A program made the translations under genes and the position numbers. From Methylopila henanensis (lineage in GTDB: Bacteria > Pseudomonadota > Alphaproteobacteria > Rhizobiales > Methylopilaceae): a stretch of DNA of 64,000 bases. How positions within the stretch are numbered: position 1 is the first letter of the stretch; every line of letters starts with the position of its first letter. The stretch covers positions 491,922 to 555,921 of the forward strand of contig NZ_JBHUER010000001.1 in NCBI RefSeq assembly GCF_042681025.1, written 5' to 3'. Positions 25,950 to 35,250 of this stretch are shown piece after piece. The notes below the pieces were generated by a model that was given only the letters and a program-made list of their open reading frames with translations, had not been told where the DNA came from and did no database searches.

Positions 25950-28900
25950 CTACTCCGCAGGCGCGGCCAATGGCGCGACGCCGGGTTCGGCCGCCTTGCG
26001 CTGCCCGATCAGACTGTAGACGACGGGCACCACGAACAGCGTCAGAAGCGTGCCGAAGGTCATGCCGCCGACGATGACCCAACCGATCTGCTGGCGGCTT
26101 TCCGCGCCCGCCCCGGTCGCGAGCGCGAGCGGCACGGTGCCGAACACCATCGCGCCGGTCGTCATCAGGATGGGACGCAGCCTGAGCGCCGCCGCCTCGA
26201 TCACGGCCGAGGCGCGGTCCCTGCCCTGCTCCTGAAGCTGGTTCGCGAATTCCACGATCAGGATGCCGTGTTTGGTGATCAGTCCGATCAGCGTGACGAG
26301 CCCGATCTGGGAGTAGACGTTCAGCGTGCCCCCGGTCAGCCACAGCGCGGCGAGCGCGCCGGTCATCGACAGCGGCACGGTCAGGAGAATGATCAGCGGG
26401 TCGACGAAGCTCTCGAACTGCGCCGCGAGCACCAAATAGATGAACAGGATCGCCAGTCCGAAGATCAGCCCGAGGCTCTGGTTGGACGCCAGATACTCCC
26501 GGCTCTGGCCGTTGACGTCGGTCTGGACCGTGTCCGGCAGCGTCTCCCGCGCGACGCGGTCGAGATAGGCCAGCGCCTCGCCCATGGCGTAGCCGTCGGC
26601 GAGGTTCATCTCGATGGTCGCCGAACGAAGCTGGTTGAAGCGTCGGAGCTCGCGCGGCGCGACCGAGTCCGTCACCGTGACGAGATTCGAGAGCTGCACC
26701 ATTGGCCCGGGACCGCCGCCCCGGTTCGGCGCGCGGACGTAGATGGTGGAGAGCGTCTCGGGCGTCGCGCGGTCGGCGTCCGCGAGCTGCACAATGACGT
26801 CGTACTGCTCGCCGTCGCGTTCGAAACGTGTGACCTGACGGGAGCCAAGCAGTGTTTCGAGCGTGCGTCCGACGGTCGCGACGTCGAGGCCGAGGTCGGC
26901 GATCTTGGAGCGGTCGAGCTCGACCCTCAGCTCCGGCGCGTTGAGCTCGAGGTCGCTCTCGATGTTGAGCAGCCGCGGATTGTCCGCCGAGATCCGCGCC
27001 ACGAACGCCTGCGCGATCTGGTCCAGCTCCTCGTAAGGTCCGGAGGTCTGGAGGACGAACTGCACCGGGCGCGAACCGCCGCGCTGGCCGAGCGCCGGCG
27101 GGTTGGTCGTGAACAGCGCGAGGCCGGCGACGTCCCGAAACTTCTTGGCGAGCTCCGCCATGATCTGCTGCTGCGAGCGGTCGCGCTCGCTCCAGTCCTT
27201 GAGGGGCGCGCGTCCGATGACGTTGGTGATCAGGGGGTGGCCGACGATGGTGAGGTAGCCGTCGACCTCCGGAACGCCGCGCAGGATGTCCTCGAGCTGC
27301 TGGGTGTAGCGCGTGCCGTAGGCGATGGTGGAGCCCTCGGGCGCCTGGCCGCGGATCTGCAGGATGCCGCGGTCCTCGACCGGCGACAGCTCCGACGTGA
27401 GGTGCGTGAACAGGAAGGCCGCCCCGCCGGCCACGACGAGCGCCGACATGACGACAGGCGCGCGGAAGCCCAGAGTGGCCGCGACGAGACACCTGTAGCC
27501 GCGCTCCATGGCCCGGAACCAGCGCTCCATGGCGAGGAAGACGCGGCCGGGGTTCGGCTGATGCTTCAGCATGCGCGAGCACATCATCGGCGTCAGCGTC
27601 AGCGCGACGAAGCCCGAGACGATGACGGCGCCGGCGAGCGTCAGCGCGAACTCCGTGAACAGCCGGCCCGTCCGGCCCGGCGAGAACGCGACCGGCGCGT
27701 AGACGGCGGCGAGCGTGACCGTCATTGCGATCACCGCGAAGCCGATCTCGCGGGAGCCTTTGATCGCCGCCTCGACGGGCTTCATCCCCTCCTCGACGTG
27801 CCGGTAGATATTCTCCAGCACGACGATGGCGTCGTCGACCACGAGGCCGATCGCCAACACGAGCGCAAGCAGCGTCAGCGTGTTCACGGTGAAGTCGAAC
27901 GCCAGCATCATCGCGAAGGTGGCGATCAGCGACACCGGGATCGTCACGACGGGGATCAACGAGGCCCGGACGGTCCGCAGGAAGAAGAAGATCACCAGCA
28001 CGACCAGCACGATCGCCTCGGCGACCGTGTGCCAAACCGCCTCGATCGAACGGTCGATGAAGACCGCCTGATCGTAGTTCAGCAGCACCGTCACGCCGTC
28101 CGGCAGCGTCGCCTGGATCTCGGGCAGCGCTGTCCTCACGCCCTGCGAGACTTCGAGCGGATTGGCGGTCGCCTGCTTGATGACGCCGATCGCCACCGCC
28201 GGCCCGGAGTCGTAGCGCGATGCCTTGCGGTAGTCGGCGGCGCCCAGCTCGACCTTCGCGACGTCGCGCATGCGCACCAGCGCGCCGTCCGCGACCTTGA
28301 CGACGATGTCCTCGAACTGCTGCGGCGTCTCCAGCCCCGTGCGCGACAGCACGGAGAACTCGCGGTCGGCGCTCTCGATGCGGCCGGACGGAATCTCGAC
28401 GTTCTGCTGTGACAGCGCGGTCTCCACATCCTGCACGGTCAGCCCGTAAGCCGCGAGCCGGATGCGGTCGACGTAGATCCGCATGGCGTAGCGCCGCTCG
28501 CCGAAGATCTGGATGTCGGCGACGCCGGGCAGAATCTTGAGGCGGTCGAGCACGTAGCGGCTGACATAGTCCGTCAGATCCAGCTGGCTCATTTTGTCGG
28601 AACGGAAGGCGAGGTACATCACCGGCTGGGCGTCGGCCTCGACCTTCGCGATCACCGGCTCGTCGATCTCGTCCGGCAGGCGCGACCTGACCCGCGCCAC
28701 CCGGTCGCGCACGTCGCTCGCCGCCACGTCCGGATCGACGTTCAGGTTGAAGCGCACGGTGATCCGGCTCGACTCCTGCCGGCTCTGGCTTTCGATGACG
28801 TCGATGCCCTCGATGCCGGAGATCGAATCCTCCAGCACCTGCGTCACCTGGCTCTCGATGATGCGGGCCGCCGCGCCGGGATAGGTGGTGGTGACGGAGA

Positions 28901-29033
28901 CCGTCGGCTCGTCGACGTTCGGGTATTCGCGAACCGCGAGCCGCTGGTAGGCGACGAGTCCGATCAGCACGATCGCGAGGCTCAGCACCGTCGCGAAGAC
29001 CGGCCGGCGAACGCAAGTTTCAGCGATCTTCAC
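25950..29033 (-). CDS. RND efflux permease (HAE1/multidrug type)
   Basis: Proton-driven inner-membrane pump of a tripartite efflux system. The 1,027-residue protein shows the RND plan: twelve transmembrane helices in two halves and two large periplasmic loops. Proton-relay residues are Asp400-Asp401 in AIGLVVDDAIVVLENIYR and the Lys of LITKHGILIVEFAN. The N-terminus ETCVRRPVFATVLSL is typical. The adaptor gene lies 19 bases upstream on the same strand, forming an operon; no outer-membrane TolC-like gene is in the window. Drug-type export is inferred from the HAE1-like sequence and not from a metal-RND signature. Confidence 0.95.
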   Translation of the reverse strand: MKIAETCVRRPVFATVLSLAIVLIGLVAYQRLAVREYPNVDEPTVSVTTTYPGAAARIIESQVTQVLEDSISGIEGIDVIESQSRQESSRITVRFNLNVDPDVAASDVRDRVARVRSRLPDEIDEPVIAKVEADAQPVMYLAFRSDKMSQLDLTDYVSRYVLDRLKILPGVADIQIFGERRYAMRIYVDRIRLAAYGLTVQDVETALSQQNVEIPSGRIESADREFSVLSRTGLETPQQFEDIVVKVADGALVRMRDVAKVELGAADYRKASRYDSGPAVAIGVIKQATANPLEVSQGVRTALPEIQATLPDGVTVLLNYDQAVFIDRSIEAVWHTVAEAIVLVVLVIFFFLRTVRASLIPVVTIPVSLIATFAMMLAFDFTVNTLTLLALVLAIGLVVDDAIVVLENIYRHVEEGMKPVEAAIKGSREIGFAVIAMTVTLAAVYAPVAFSPGRTGRLFTEFALTLAGAVIVSGFVALTLTPMMCSRMLKHQPNPGRVFLAMERWFRAMERGYRCLVAATLGFRAPVVMSALVVAGGAAFLFTHLTSELSPVEDRGILQIRGQAPEGSTIAYGTRYTQQLEDILRGVPEVDGYLTIVGHPLITNVIGRAPLKDWSERDRSQQQIMAELAKKFRDVAGLALFTTNPPALGQRGGSRPVQFVLQTSGPYEELDQIAQAFVARISADNPRLLNIESDLELNAPELRVELDRSKIADLGLDVATVGRTLETLLGSRQVTRFERDGEQYDVIVQLADADRATPETLSTIYVRAPNRGGGPGPMVQLSNLVTVTDSVAPRELRRFNQLRSATIEMNLADGYAMGEALAYLDRVARETLPDTVQTDVNGQSREYLASNQSLGLIFGLAILFIYLVLAAQFESFVDPLIILLTVPLSMTGALAALWLTGGTLNVYSQIGLVTLIGLITKHGILIVEFANQLQEQGRDRASAVIEAAALRLRPILMTTGAMVFGTVPLALATGAGAESRQQIGWVIVGGMTFGTLLTLFVVPVVYSLIGQRKAAEPGVAPLAAPAE

Positions 29034-29052
29034 CGCGTGTTACCCGCCACGA

Positions 29053-30192
29053 TCAGGGCGCCGGCGCGGCTGACGCCTGCCGCGCGGCGTCCACCACCCG
29101 CACCGCGGCGCCGTCCTTCAGCCGCGTCTGGCCTGCGGTCACGACCATCTCGTCTCCGGTCAGGCCGGAGACGATCTCGACCTGCCCGGCGCGCCGCTCG
29201 CCGAGCTTCACCGGCGTGTCGATCGCGCGGCCCTCGCGAACCCGGAACACATGGTTCTCGGACCCGCGCGGCATCAGCGCGCTCTCGGGGATCACGACGA
29301 CCTGCCGGGATTCGTCCGCCTGGACCTCGACGCGGGCGAACAGTCCCGGACGCAGCAGGCCGTCGGCGTTGTCGAGCCGCGCGCGCACTTTCAGGGCGCG
29401 GCCGTTGACGTCGACCAGCGGGTCGATCGCCTCGATCTTCCCGTGGAACGTCCGGTTCGGATAGGCGTCCACCATGACGCCCACGTCGAGGCCGGGCCGG
29501 ACGTCGGCAAGCCGGGTCTCCGGCACGCGGAAGTCAACCTTCAGCGTATCGATGCTCTCGAGATTGACGATCGGCTGTCCCGCCTGGACATAGGCGCCGA
29601 CGGAGGCGAGGCGGAACCCCACGACGCCCTCGAACGGCGCGCGAATCTCGGTCTTGCCGAGCCGCACCTTGGCGAGCTCCACCGCCGCCTGCGCCGTGGC
29701 GCGGTCCGCGATCGCCTGGTCCCGCGCCGAGTCGGTGGCGTATCCGGATTTCGAGAGCGACTGGGCGCGCTTGAAGTTGGCCTCCGCGAGCGCGAGCCGC
29801 GCCTCGAGGTCCTTGAGCTCCGCCATCAGCAGGGTGTCGTCGAACTTCAGCACCGGCGCATTGGCCTCGACCCGATCGCCTTCCCGGAACCGGATCGCGA
29901 CCAGCCGGCCGGGCTGTTCGGAGGCGAGCTGGACCGATTCGTCCGACACCAGCGTGCCGACCGAGGCGAAACGCGCGGCCACGGTTTCCGGCCGGGCGGC
30001 GGCCGCCTCGACGACGATCGCGGCCGGCGCCTCGGTCGCCGGTTTCGCGGCGGCCGCGACGGGCCGCCCCGCCGCTTCGACGGCGCGGTCGAAGGCGCCC
30101 TGGGCGAAGCCCGGCAACATGTCGTTCATTCCGGCGTAAGCGCCGGTTCCGATTGCGGCCAGCGCCGCAAGGGCGATGAACGACGTGCGCAT
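29053..30192 (-). CDS. RND efflux periplasmic adaptor (membrane fusion protein)
   Basis: A 379-residue adaptor that links the RND permease to an outer-membrane channel. It has an N-terminal signal or anchor segment (residues 5-22), an Ala-rich linker, two lipoyl half-motifs (around VAIRFREGDRVEANAPVLKFDD and IRAPFEGVVGFRLASVGAYVQAGQP) separated by a coiled-coil hairpin (about 115-170), then beta-barrel and membrane-proximal domains. It is the first gene of the efflux operon and is divergent from the aminotransferase gene, with 232 bases between. No TetR-type regulator is adjacent. Confidence 0.94.
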   Translation of the reverse strand: MRTSFIALAALAAIGTGAYAGMNDMLPGFAQGAFDRAVEAAGRPVAAAAKPATEAPAAIVVEAAAARPETVAARFASVGTLVSDESVQLASEQPGRLVAIRFREGDRVEANAPVLKFDDTLLMAELKDLEARLALAEANFKRAQSLSKSGYATDSARDQAIADRATAQAAVELAKVRLGKTEIRAPFEGVVGFRLASVGAYVQAGQPIVNLESIDTLKVDFRVPETRLADVRPGLDVGVMVDAYPNRTFHGKIEAIDPLVDVNGRALKVRARLDNADGLLRPGLFARVEVQADESRQVVVIPESALMPRGSENHVFRVREGRAIDTPVKLGERRAGQVEIVSGLTGDEMVVTAGQTRLKDGAAVRVVDAARQASAAPAP

Positions 30193-30424
30193 GCGATCTC
30201 CAAGGCGTCGAACCTACTGCAACTGGGGCGCCGGCGCCATCGCGGCGCGCCATCGGCTTCTCTTACGCTCAAGCCTCAGCCGCCTTGCGCCCGTTCACGG
30301 GATCGGGAACGAGCCCGCTGCAATCCGGCAAGGCGCGCATGCCGATCCGCGCCTTGACCCGCCACCCGCGGGCGGACCACCCTGACGCGCGCCGTTCGCG
30401 CCGCCGAAAAACACTGGACAGCCC

Positions 30425-31768
30425 ATGCCCCCGAGCTCCGCCGCCGCGCTTCAGCCTGCGCCGACCAACAATCTCGACGCGTTCTGGATGCCGTTCACGG
30501 CGAACCGCCAGTTCAAGAACGCCCCGCGCCTGCTCGTCGGCGCCAAGGACATGCACTACACGACGGCGGACGGACGGCAGGTGCTGGACGGCACGGCTGG
30601 GCTCTGGTGCGTCAACGCCGGCCACGCCCGCCCGAAGATCGTAGAGGCGGTGCAGCGGCAGGTCGCCGAACTCGACTACGCGCCAGCCTTCCAGATGGGC
30701 CACCCCAAGGCCTTCGAGTTCGCCGCGCGGCTGACCGCGCTAGCGCCGAAGGGCCTCGACCACGTGTTCTTCACCAACTCGGGCTCCGAGGCGGTCGACA
30801 CCGCGCTCAAGATCGCCCTCGCCTACCAGAAGGCGCGCGGAGAAGGCGGCCGCTTCCGGCTGATCGGGCGCGAGCGCGGCTATCACGGCGTGGGCTTCGG
30901 CGGCATCTCGGTCGGCGGCATCGTCACCAATCGCAAGACCTTCGGTCCCGGCCTGCCCGGAACCGACCACCTGCGCCACACCTACGACCGCGAGCGCAAC
31001 GCCTGGTCGCGCGGGATCCCGGAGCACGGCGCCGAGCTCGCCGACGACCTCGAACGCCTCGTCGCGCTCCACGACGCCTCGACCATCGCCGCCGTCATCG
31101 TGGAGCCGGTCGCAGGATCGACCGGCGTGGTGCTGCCGCCGAAGGGCTATCTCGAGCGGCTTCGGGCGCTCTGCGACAAGCACGGCCTGCTGCTGATCTT
31201 CGACGAGGTCATCACCGGCTTCGGCCGTCTCGGCGCGCCGTTCGCGGCCGACTGGTTCGGCGTGACGCCGGACATCATGGTCACCGCCAAGGGCATCACC
31301 AACGGCGTGGTGCCGATGGGCGCGGCGTTCGTGTCCTCGAAGATCTACGACGTCTTCATGAACGGCCCCGAGCACATCATCGAGCTGTTCCACGGCTACA
31401 CCTACTCGGCGCATCCGCTCGCCTGCGCCGCAGGCCTCGCGACCCTCGACACCTACGCGGAGGAAGGCCTGCTGACCCGCGCCAGCGAGGTCGGCGAGCG
31501 CTTCGCCGACGCCCTGCACGCGCTCAAGGGCCTGCCGCACGTCATCGACATCCGCAACATCGGCCTCGTGGGCGCGGTGGAGCTGGAGCCGATCGAGGGC
31601 CAGCCGACCAAGCGCGCCTTCTCCGCGTTCCTGAAAGCCTACGAGAAAGGGATCATGATCCGCACCACCGGCGACATCATCGCCATGTCGCCGCCGCTGA
31701 TCATCTCGGAGGCGCAGATCGACGAGCTCGTCGGGACGCTCGCCGACGTGCTGCGCGAGATCGACTGA
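30425..31768 (+). CDS. Omega-amino acid--pyruvate aminotransferase (class III, BauA-like)
   Basis: A 447-residue PLP-dependent class III aminotransferase that likely moves the amino group of beta-alanine or another omega-amino acid to pyruvate. The N-terminal LDAFWMPFTANRQFK, the GTAGLWCVNAGH block, NSGSEAVDTALK, the PLP-contacting Asp260 in LLIFDEVITGFGRLG and the Schiff-base Lys289 in VTAKGITNGVVPMG match beta-alanine:pyruvate transaminases. A small membrane protein gene starts one base after its stop, and an N-carbamoyl amino acid hydrolase follows. That company fits pyrimidine or beta-alanine catabolism. Confidence 0.92.
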   Translation: MPPSSAAALQPAPTNNLDAFWMPFTANRQFKNAPRLLVGAKDMHYTTADGRQVLDGTAGLWCVNAGHARPKIVEAVQRQVAELDYAPAFQMGHPKAFEFAARLTALAPKGLDHVFFTNSGSEAVDTALKIALAYQKARGEGGRFRLIGRERGYHGVGFGGISVGGIVTNRKTFGPGLPGTDHLRHTYDRERNAWSRGIPEHGAELADDLERLVALHDASTIAAVIVEPVAGSTGVVLPPKGYLERLRALCDKHGLLLIFDEVITGFGRLGAPFAADWFGVTPDIMVTAKGITNGVVPMGAAFVSSKIYDVFMNGPEHIIELFHGYTYSAHPLACAAGLATLDTYAEEGLLTRASEVGERFADALHALKGLPHVIDIRNIGLVGAVELEPIEGQPTKRAFSAFLKAYEKGIMIRTTGDIIAMSPPLIISEAQIDELVGTLADVLREID

Positions 31769-31769
31769 C

Positions 31770-32180
31770 ATGGCCATGCCCCCGGCGCGTCCTGCGGAAG
31801 CCAAGCCTTCGCCGAACGAAGGCCCGATCCGCAGGGACGAGGACCGCCCCCTGAGCCGCGCCGCCTTCTTCGGCTGGGGCCTCGGCTTCATCGCGCTGAT
31901 CGCCCTGTCCGTGGTCGGTCTCGGCCACAGCCCCCAGATCCGCGGCGCCGCCAATCCGCAGTATTGGGCGGTGGTGGCGCTCATCGGCGCGGCGGTCGCG
32001 GCCGCCGTGATCATGCTCGCGAGGTCCGCGGCCGCGACCCGCGTCGGCGACGCGCTGCGCCGGGTCGGCGTGGTTCTCGGCGCGATCGGGCTCGTCCTGT
32101 TCCTGTGGGAAGCGCTCGCCGTCGGCCGGGGCCTCTCGCCCTCGCCGGTCGGCGTCGCCGCGACCCTGCTCGGCTACTGA
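31770..32180 (+). CDS. Small integral membrane protein, unknown function
   Basis: A 136-residue protein with a polar, Pro- and charge-rich N-terminus (about 30 residues) and three predicted membrane helices (about 31-52, 65-84 and 99-119). I recognise no family. It starts one base after the aminotransferase stop and ends 16 bases before the amidohydrolase, so it belongs to the same operon. Codon use matches its neighbours. A transport or membrane-anchoring role is possible but unsupported. Confidence 0.75.
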   Translation: MAMPPARPAEAKPSPNEGPIRRDEDRPLSRAAFFGWGLGFIALIALSVVGLGHSPQIRGAANPQYWAVVALIGAAVAAAVIMLARSAAATRVGDALRRVGVVLGAIGLVLFLWEALAVGRGLSPSPVGVAATLLGY

Positions 32181-32196
32181 TACGAAGGCTCTTCTC

Positions 32197-33447
32197 ATGG
32201 CAGCGCCCGCGACCCACAACCTCGCCGTCGACGGTCGGCGGCTCTGGGAGACGATCCACGAGACCGCAGCCTTCGGCGGCACGCCTAAGGGCGGCGTGCG
32301 CCGGCTGACGCTGACGGACGAGGACCGGCAGGTGCGCGACTGGTTCCGCGCGGCCTGCGAGGCGCTCGGCTGCACTGTGACGATCGACGACATGGGCAAC
32401 ATGTTCGCCCGCCGGTCCGGCCGTCGCGACGACGTCGCGCCGATCGCCTTCGGCTCGCATCTCGACACCCAGCCGACCGGCGGCAAGTTCGACGGCGTCC
32501 TCGGCGTCCTGGCCGGACTGGAGGTTCTGCGCACCCTGCACGACGCCGGCTACGAGACCAGCGCGCCGCTGGAGCTCGTGAACTGGACCAACGAGGAAGG
32601 CTCACGATTCGCGCCCGCCATGCTCGCCTCCGGCGTTTTCGCCGGCGCGATCGCGAAGGAGACGGCGCTCGCCCAGACGGACCGCGAGGGCGCGACCTTC
32701 GGGGCCGAGCTCGACCGCATCGGCTATCGCGGCGAGGAGCCGTGCGGAGCGCGGAAATTCTCTTCCTTCTTCGAACTGCATATCGAGCAGGGCCCTATCC
32801 TCCAGGACGAGGACAAGATGATCGGCGTCGTCGAGGCGGTTCAGGGCATCCGCTGGTACGAGCTGACGCTTGTCGGCCAGGACGCCCATTCCGGCGCGAC
32901 GCCGATGCGGCTTCGCCGGGACGCGCTGGTGGGGGCGGCGCGCGTCGTCGCCGCCGTCGACCGCATCGGCCGTGCGCGGCCGGACTGCGTCGGCACGGTC
33001 GGCCTGATGGAGGTGCGGCCCAACTCCCGCAACGTGTCGCCGGGCGAGGTCTTCCTCACCGTCGACTTCCGGTCGCCAGACGACGCAAACGTGGCCGCGA
33101 TGGAAAGCGATCTCATGGCGGCGGTCGCCGAGATCGTCTCGGACCTCGGCCTCGAAGGCGCGCCGGTCCGCATCTGGGACCAGCCGGCGACGATCTTCGA
33201 CGCGGAATGCGTGGCCGCGGTTGAGGCGGCCGCAGAAGCCTTTGGTCAGGGCTCCCGACGGATGGTCTCCGGCGCCGGACATGACGCCGCCTATGTCGCC
33301 CGCGTTGCGCCGACCGCCATGATCTTCGTGCCCTGCAAGGACGGGATCAGCCACAACGAGGCCGAAAGCTCCACGCTGGAGCAATGCGCCGCCGGCGCGC
33401 AGGTGCTGCTCGACGCCGTCCTTCGCTACGACCGGCGGTTCGGCTGA
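32197..33447 (+). CDS. M20-family N-carbamoyl amino acid hydrolase / beta-ureidopropionase type
   Basis: A 416-residue binuclear zinc amidohydrolase of the HyuC/AllC/ureidopropionase group that releases ammonia and CO2 from N-carbamoyl amino acids. Metal-site motifs are GSHLDTQPTGGKFDG (His88, Asp90, Asp99), NWTNEEGSRF (Glu133-Glu134), FELHIEQGP (His194) and the C-terminal GISHNEAE. With the adjacent omega-aminotransferase, N-carbamoyl-beta-alanine is the most likely substrate, giving beta-alanine for transamination; allantoate or other carbamoyl amino acids remain possible. A GAAGG lies ten bases before the ATG. Confidence 0.9.
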   Translation: MAAPATHNLAVDGRRLWETIHETAAFGGTPKGGVRRLTLTDEDRQVRDWFRAACEALGCTVTIDDMGNMFARRSGRRDDVAPIAFGSHLDTQPTGGKFDGVLGVLAGLEVLRTLHDAGYETSAPLELVNWTNEEGSRFAPAMLASGVFAGAIAKETALAQTDREGATFGAELDRIGYRGEEPCGARKFSSFFELHIEQGPILQDEDKMIGVVEAVQGIRWYELTLVGQDAHSGATPMRLRRDALVGAARVVAAVDRIGRARPDCVGTVGLMEVRPNSRNVSPGEVFLTVDFRSPDDANVAAMESDLMAAVAEIVSDLGLEGAPVRIWDQPATIFDAECVAAVEAAAEAFGQGSRRMVSGAGHDAAYVARVAPTAMIFVPCKDGISHNEAESSTLEQCAAGAQVLLDAVLRYDRRFG

Positions 33448-33529
33448 AACGGCGCGCGTCCGGAGGAAGCCACCCTACGAACGGCCGCCGCGCTTTCCGT
33501 TGTCGCGCTCTCCGCCGTCTGCTACGCGT

Positions 33530-33712
33530 CAGGTGTTCGCTTCGGCTCCTTCGGGACCAGAGGGAATCCGGTGGGGAGCGTTATGGGCTCCGAATCCGGA
33601 GCTGCCCCCGCAACTGTGAGCGGTGAGCGGCGCGCCAGTTCCGCCACTGGACGTCTCGTCCGGGAAGGCCGGCGCGTCGCTGCGACCCGCAAGCCAGGAG
33701 ACCTGCCGCGGC
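33530..33712 (+). ncRNA. Cobalamin (AdoCbl) riboswitch
   Basis: The conserved elements appear in order: GGGAATCCGGTG (33563-33574), the core GCTGCCCCCGCAACTGTGA (33601-33619), CCACTGG, GGGAAGGCCGG, and the B12 box AGCCAGGAGACCTGCC (33692-33707). It lies immediately upstream of cbtB and heads the cbtB-cbtA-cobP-cobW-cobN-cobO-cobQ operon. By family behaviour, binding of adenosylcobalamin should reduce expression of cobalt uptake and cobalamin synthesis. No terminator hairpin is obvious, so control is probably translational, acting on the cbtB start about 50 bases downstream. Confidence 0.95.
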
Positions 33713-33759
33713 GCCCACGCCAACGCCCTCGGTGGGAGGGCACGAAAAGGCTTGAACCC

Positions 33760-33945
33760 ATGTCGCACGCCGATCTCCGTTCGTCCGCCGCCCCCGCCGC
33801 GCGCGTCTCATCGCGCGCGTTCCCGATCGTCGCCGCCTTCCTGTTCGGCGTGATCATCATCGGCGGAACGGGCTTCGCCCAGATGGCCGTGGCGCACAAC
33901 GCGGCCCACGACCACCGGCACTCGATCGGTTTCCCCTGCCACTAA
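33760..33945 (+). CDS. cbtB: CbtB-type cobalt transporter small subunit
   Basis: A 61-residue protein with one membrane helix (about 20-42) and a His-rich tail, AHNAAHDHRHSIGFPCH, the hallmark of CbtB. It is found with CbtA behind B12 riboswitches and predicted to take up cobalt. The start MSHADLRSS follows an AAGG; the open frame extends upstream through the riboswitch but that part is not coding. cbtA follows 16 bases later. Confidence 0.9.
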   Translation: MSHADLRSSAAPAARVSSRAFPIVAAFLFGVIIIGGTGFAQMAVAHNAAHDHRHSIGFPCH

Positions 33946-33961
33946 GGCCGGAGCCGACATC

Positions 33962-34720
33962 GTGAACCTTTTCCGCACCATCGTTCTGGTGGCGGCGCTG
34001 GTTGGGCTCGGCTCCGGCCTGGTGCTGACCCTTGTGCAGCATTTCAGCGTCCAGCCGCTCATCGTTCAGGCCGAAGCGTTCGAGTCCCGGCGCGAGGAGG
34101 CCTCGGCCCCCAAGCCGCACGACCACGAAGCCTCCGGCGAGCACGACCATCTGGCCGCCGCTAAAGCCGACCTCGCCGCGCAGGAAGCGCATGAGGCCCA
34201 CGCCCACGATCCCGACGCCTGGGAGCCCGCCGACGGCGCCGAGCGCTTCGGCTGGACCGTCGCAGCCAACGTGCTGAGCGCGGTCGGCTTCGCGCTGCTG
34301 CTCGTCTCCGCGAGCGAGCTCAAGGGCGGCCTGACCTCGTGGCGCGAAGGCCTGTTCTGGGGCCTCGCCGGCTTCGCCGCCTTCACGCTGGCCCCCTCAA
34401 TCGGCCTGCCGCCGGAGGCGCCTGGCGTCGCCGGCGCGACGCTGGAGGCCCGGCAGCTGTGGTGGATCGGCACGGTGGCCGCCACCGCGCTCGGTCTGGC
34501 GCTGCTCGCCTTCGGCCGTTCGCCCGTGTTGGCCATCCTGGCCGTCGTCCTGATCGCCGCGCCCCACGTCATCGGCGCGCCCCAGGCCGACGAGGCGCCG
34601 GCGATCCCGCGTAAGCTGGAGCACGACTTCGTGGTGGCGGTGATCGTGACCGGCTTCGTGTTCTGGGCCGCGCTCGGGACGCTGGCGGGCGCGCTGCGTC
34701 CGCGCTTCGGCGGAGCGTGA
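33962..34720 (+). CDS. cbtA: CbtA-type cobalt transporter subunit
   Basis: A 252-residue membrane protein with about five helices. The first (residues 5-27) is followed by a His- and Asp-rich periplasmic or cytoplasmic loop (HDHEASGEHDH and EAHEAHAHD, about 53-85) likely to bind cobalt, then helices at about 98-118, 130-148, 165-210 (two) and 225-247. This arrangement is typical of CbtA, predicted to form a cobalt importer with CbtB. The start is GTG. The stop overlaps the cobP start as GTGA, so translation is coupled. Confidence 0.92.
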   Translation: MNLFRTIVLVAALVGLGSGLVLTLVQHFSVQPLIVQAEAFESRREEASAPKPHDHEASGEHDHLAAAKADLAAQEAHEAHAHDPDAWEPADGAERFGWTVAANVLSAVGFALLLVSASELKGGLTSWREGLFWGLAGFAAFTLAPSIGLPPEAPGVAGATLEARQLWWIGTVAATALGLALLAFGRSPVLAILAVVLIAAPHVIGAPQADEAPAIPRKLEHDFVVAVIVTGFVFWAALGTLAGALRPRFGGA

Positions 34721-35250
34721 CCGTCCGGCTGTCGCTCGTCCTCGGCGGCGCGCGCTCGGGCAAGAGCCGCTTCGCCGAGGGCCTCGCCGCCGTTCACGGT
34801 CTCGATCTCGTCTATGTGGCGACGGCCGAGGCTTACGACGACGAGATGCGCGACCGCATCGCCCGGCACCGGGCCGACCGCGCCGACCGCGACTGGCGCA
34901 CCGTGGACGCGCCGCTCGCTCTCGCCGAGGCTGTCGCGGCCGAAGCCGGCCCGGACCGCGTCGTGCTGGTGGACTGCCTCACGCTCTGGCTCAGCAACAT
35001 GATGCTGGCCGATCTTGATGTGGAGCATGAGGCCGGCCGGCTGCTTTCGGCGCTCGCCGCGGCGCGCGGCCCCGTCGTTCTGGTGTCCAACGAAGTGGGC
35101 TACGGCGTCGTGCCCGAAAACGCGCTGGCCCGCGCGTTCCGCGATCATCAGGGCCGGCTGAACCAGCGCGTGGCGGCGATCGCCGATCGCGTGACGCTGG
35201 TGGCGGCTGGCCTGCCTCTCGATCTCAAGCTCCCGAAGGAGCCCCTATGA
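34717..35250 (+). CDS. cobP: Adenosylcobinamide kinase / guanylyltransferase
   Basis: Phosphorylates adenosylcobinamide and transfers GMP to give adenosylcobinamide-GDP in nucleotide-loop assembly (CobP in aerobic species, CobU in Salmonella). The 177-residue protein has the P-loop GGARSGKS (9-16), the VYVATAEAYDDEM segment, a HRADR region with the guanylylated-His area, LVDCLTLWLSNM, and VSNEVGYGVVPENALAR. It starts with GTG overlapping the cbtA stop and ends overlapping the cobW ATG as ATGA. Confidence 0.95.
   Translation: MTVRLSLVLGGARSGKSRFAEGLAAVHGLDLVYVATAEAYDDEMRDRIARHRADRADRDWRTVDAPLALAEAVAAEAGPDRVVLVDCLTLWLSNMMLADLDVEHEAGRLLSALAAARGPVVLVSNEVGYGVVPENALARAFRDHQGRLNQRVAAIADRVTLVAAGLPLDLKLPKEPL

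Noticed and set aside
24003..28412. Plus-strand open frame of about 1,470 codons
   Set aside because: It is antisense to the ABC exporter and RND permease genes, both with complete family motifs. Its protein is His/Arg/Asp-rich, as expected from a GC-rich mirror frame.
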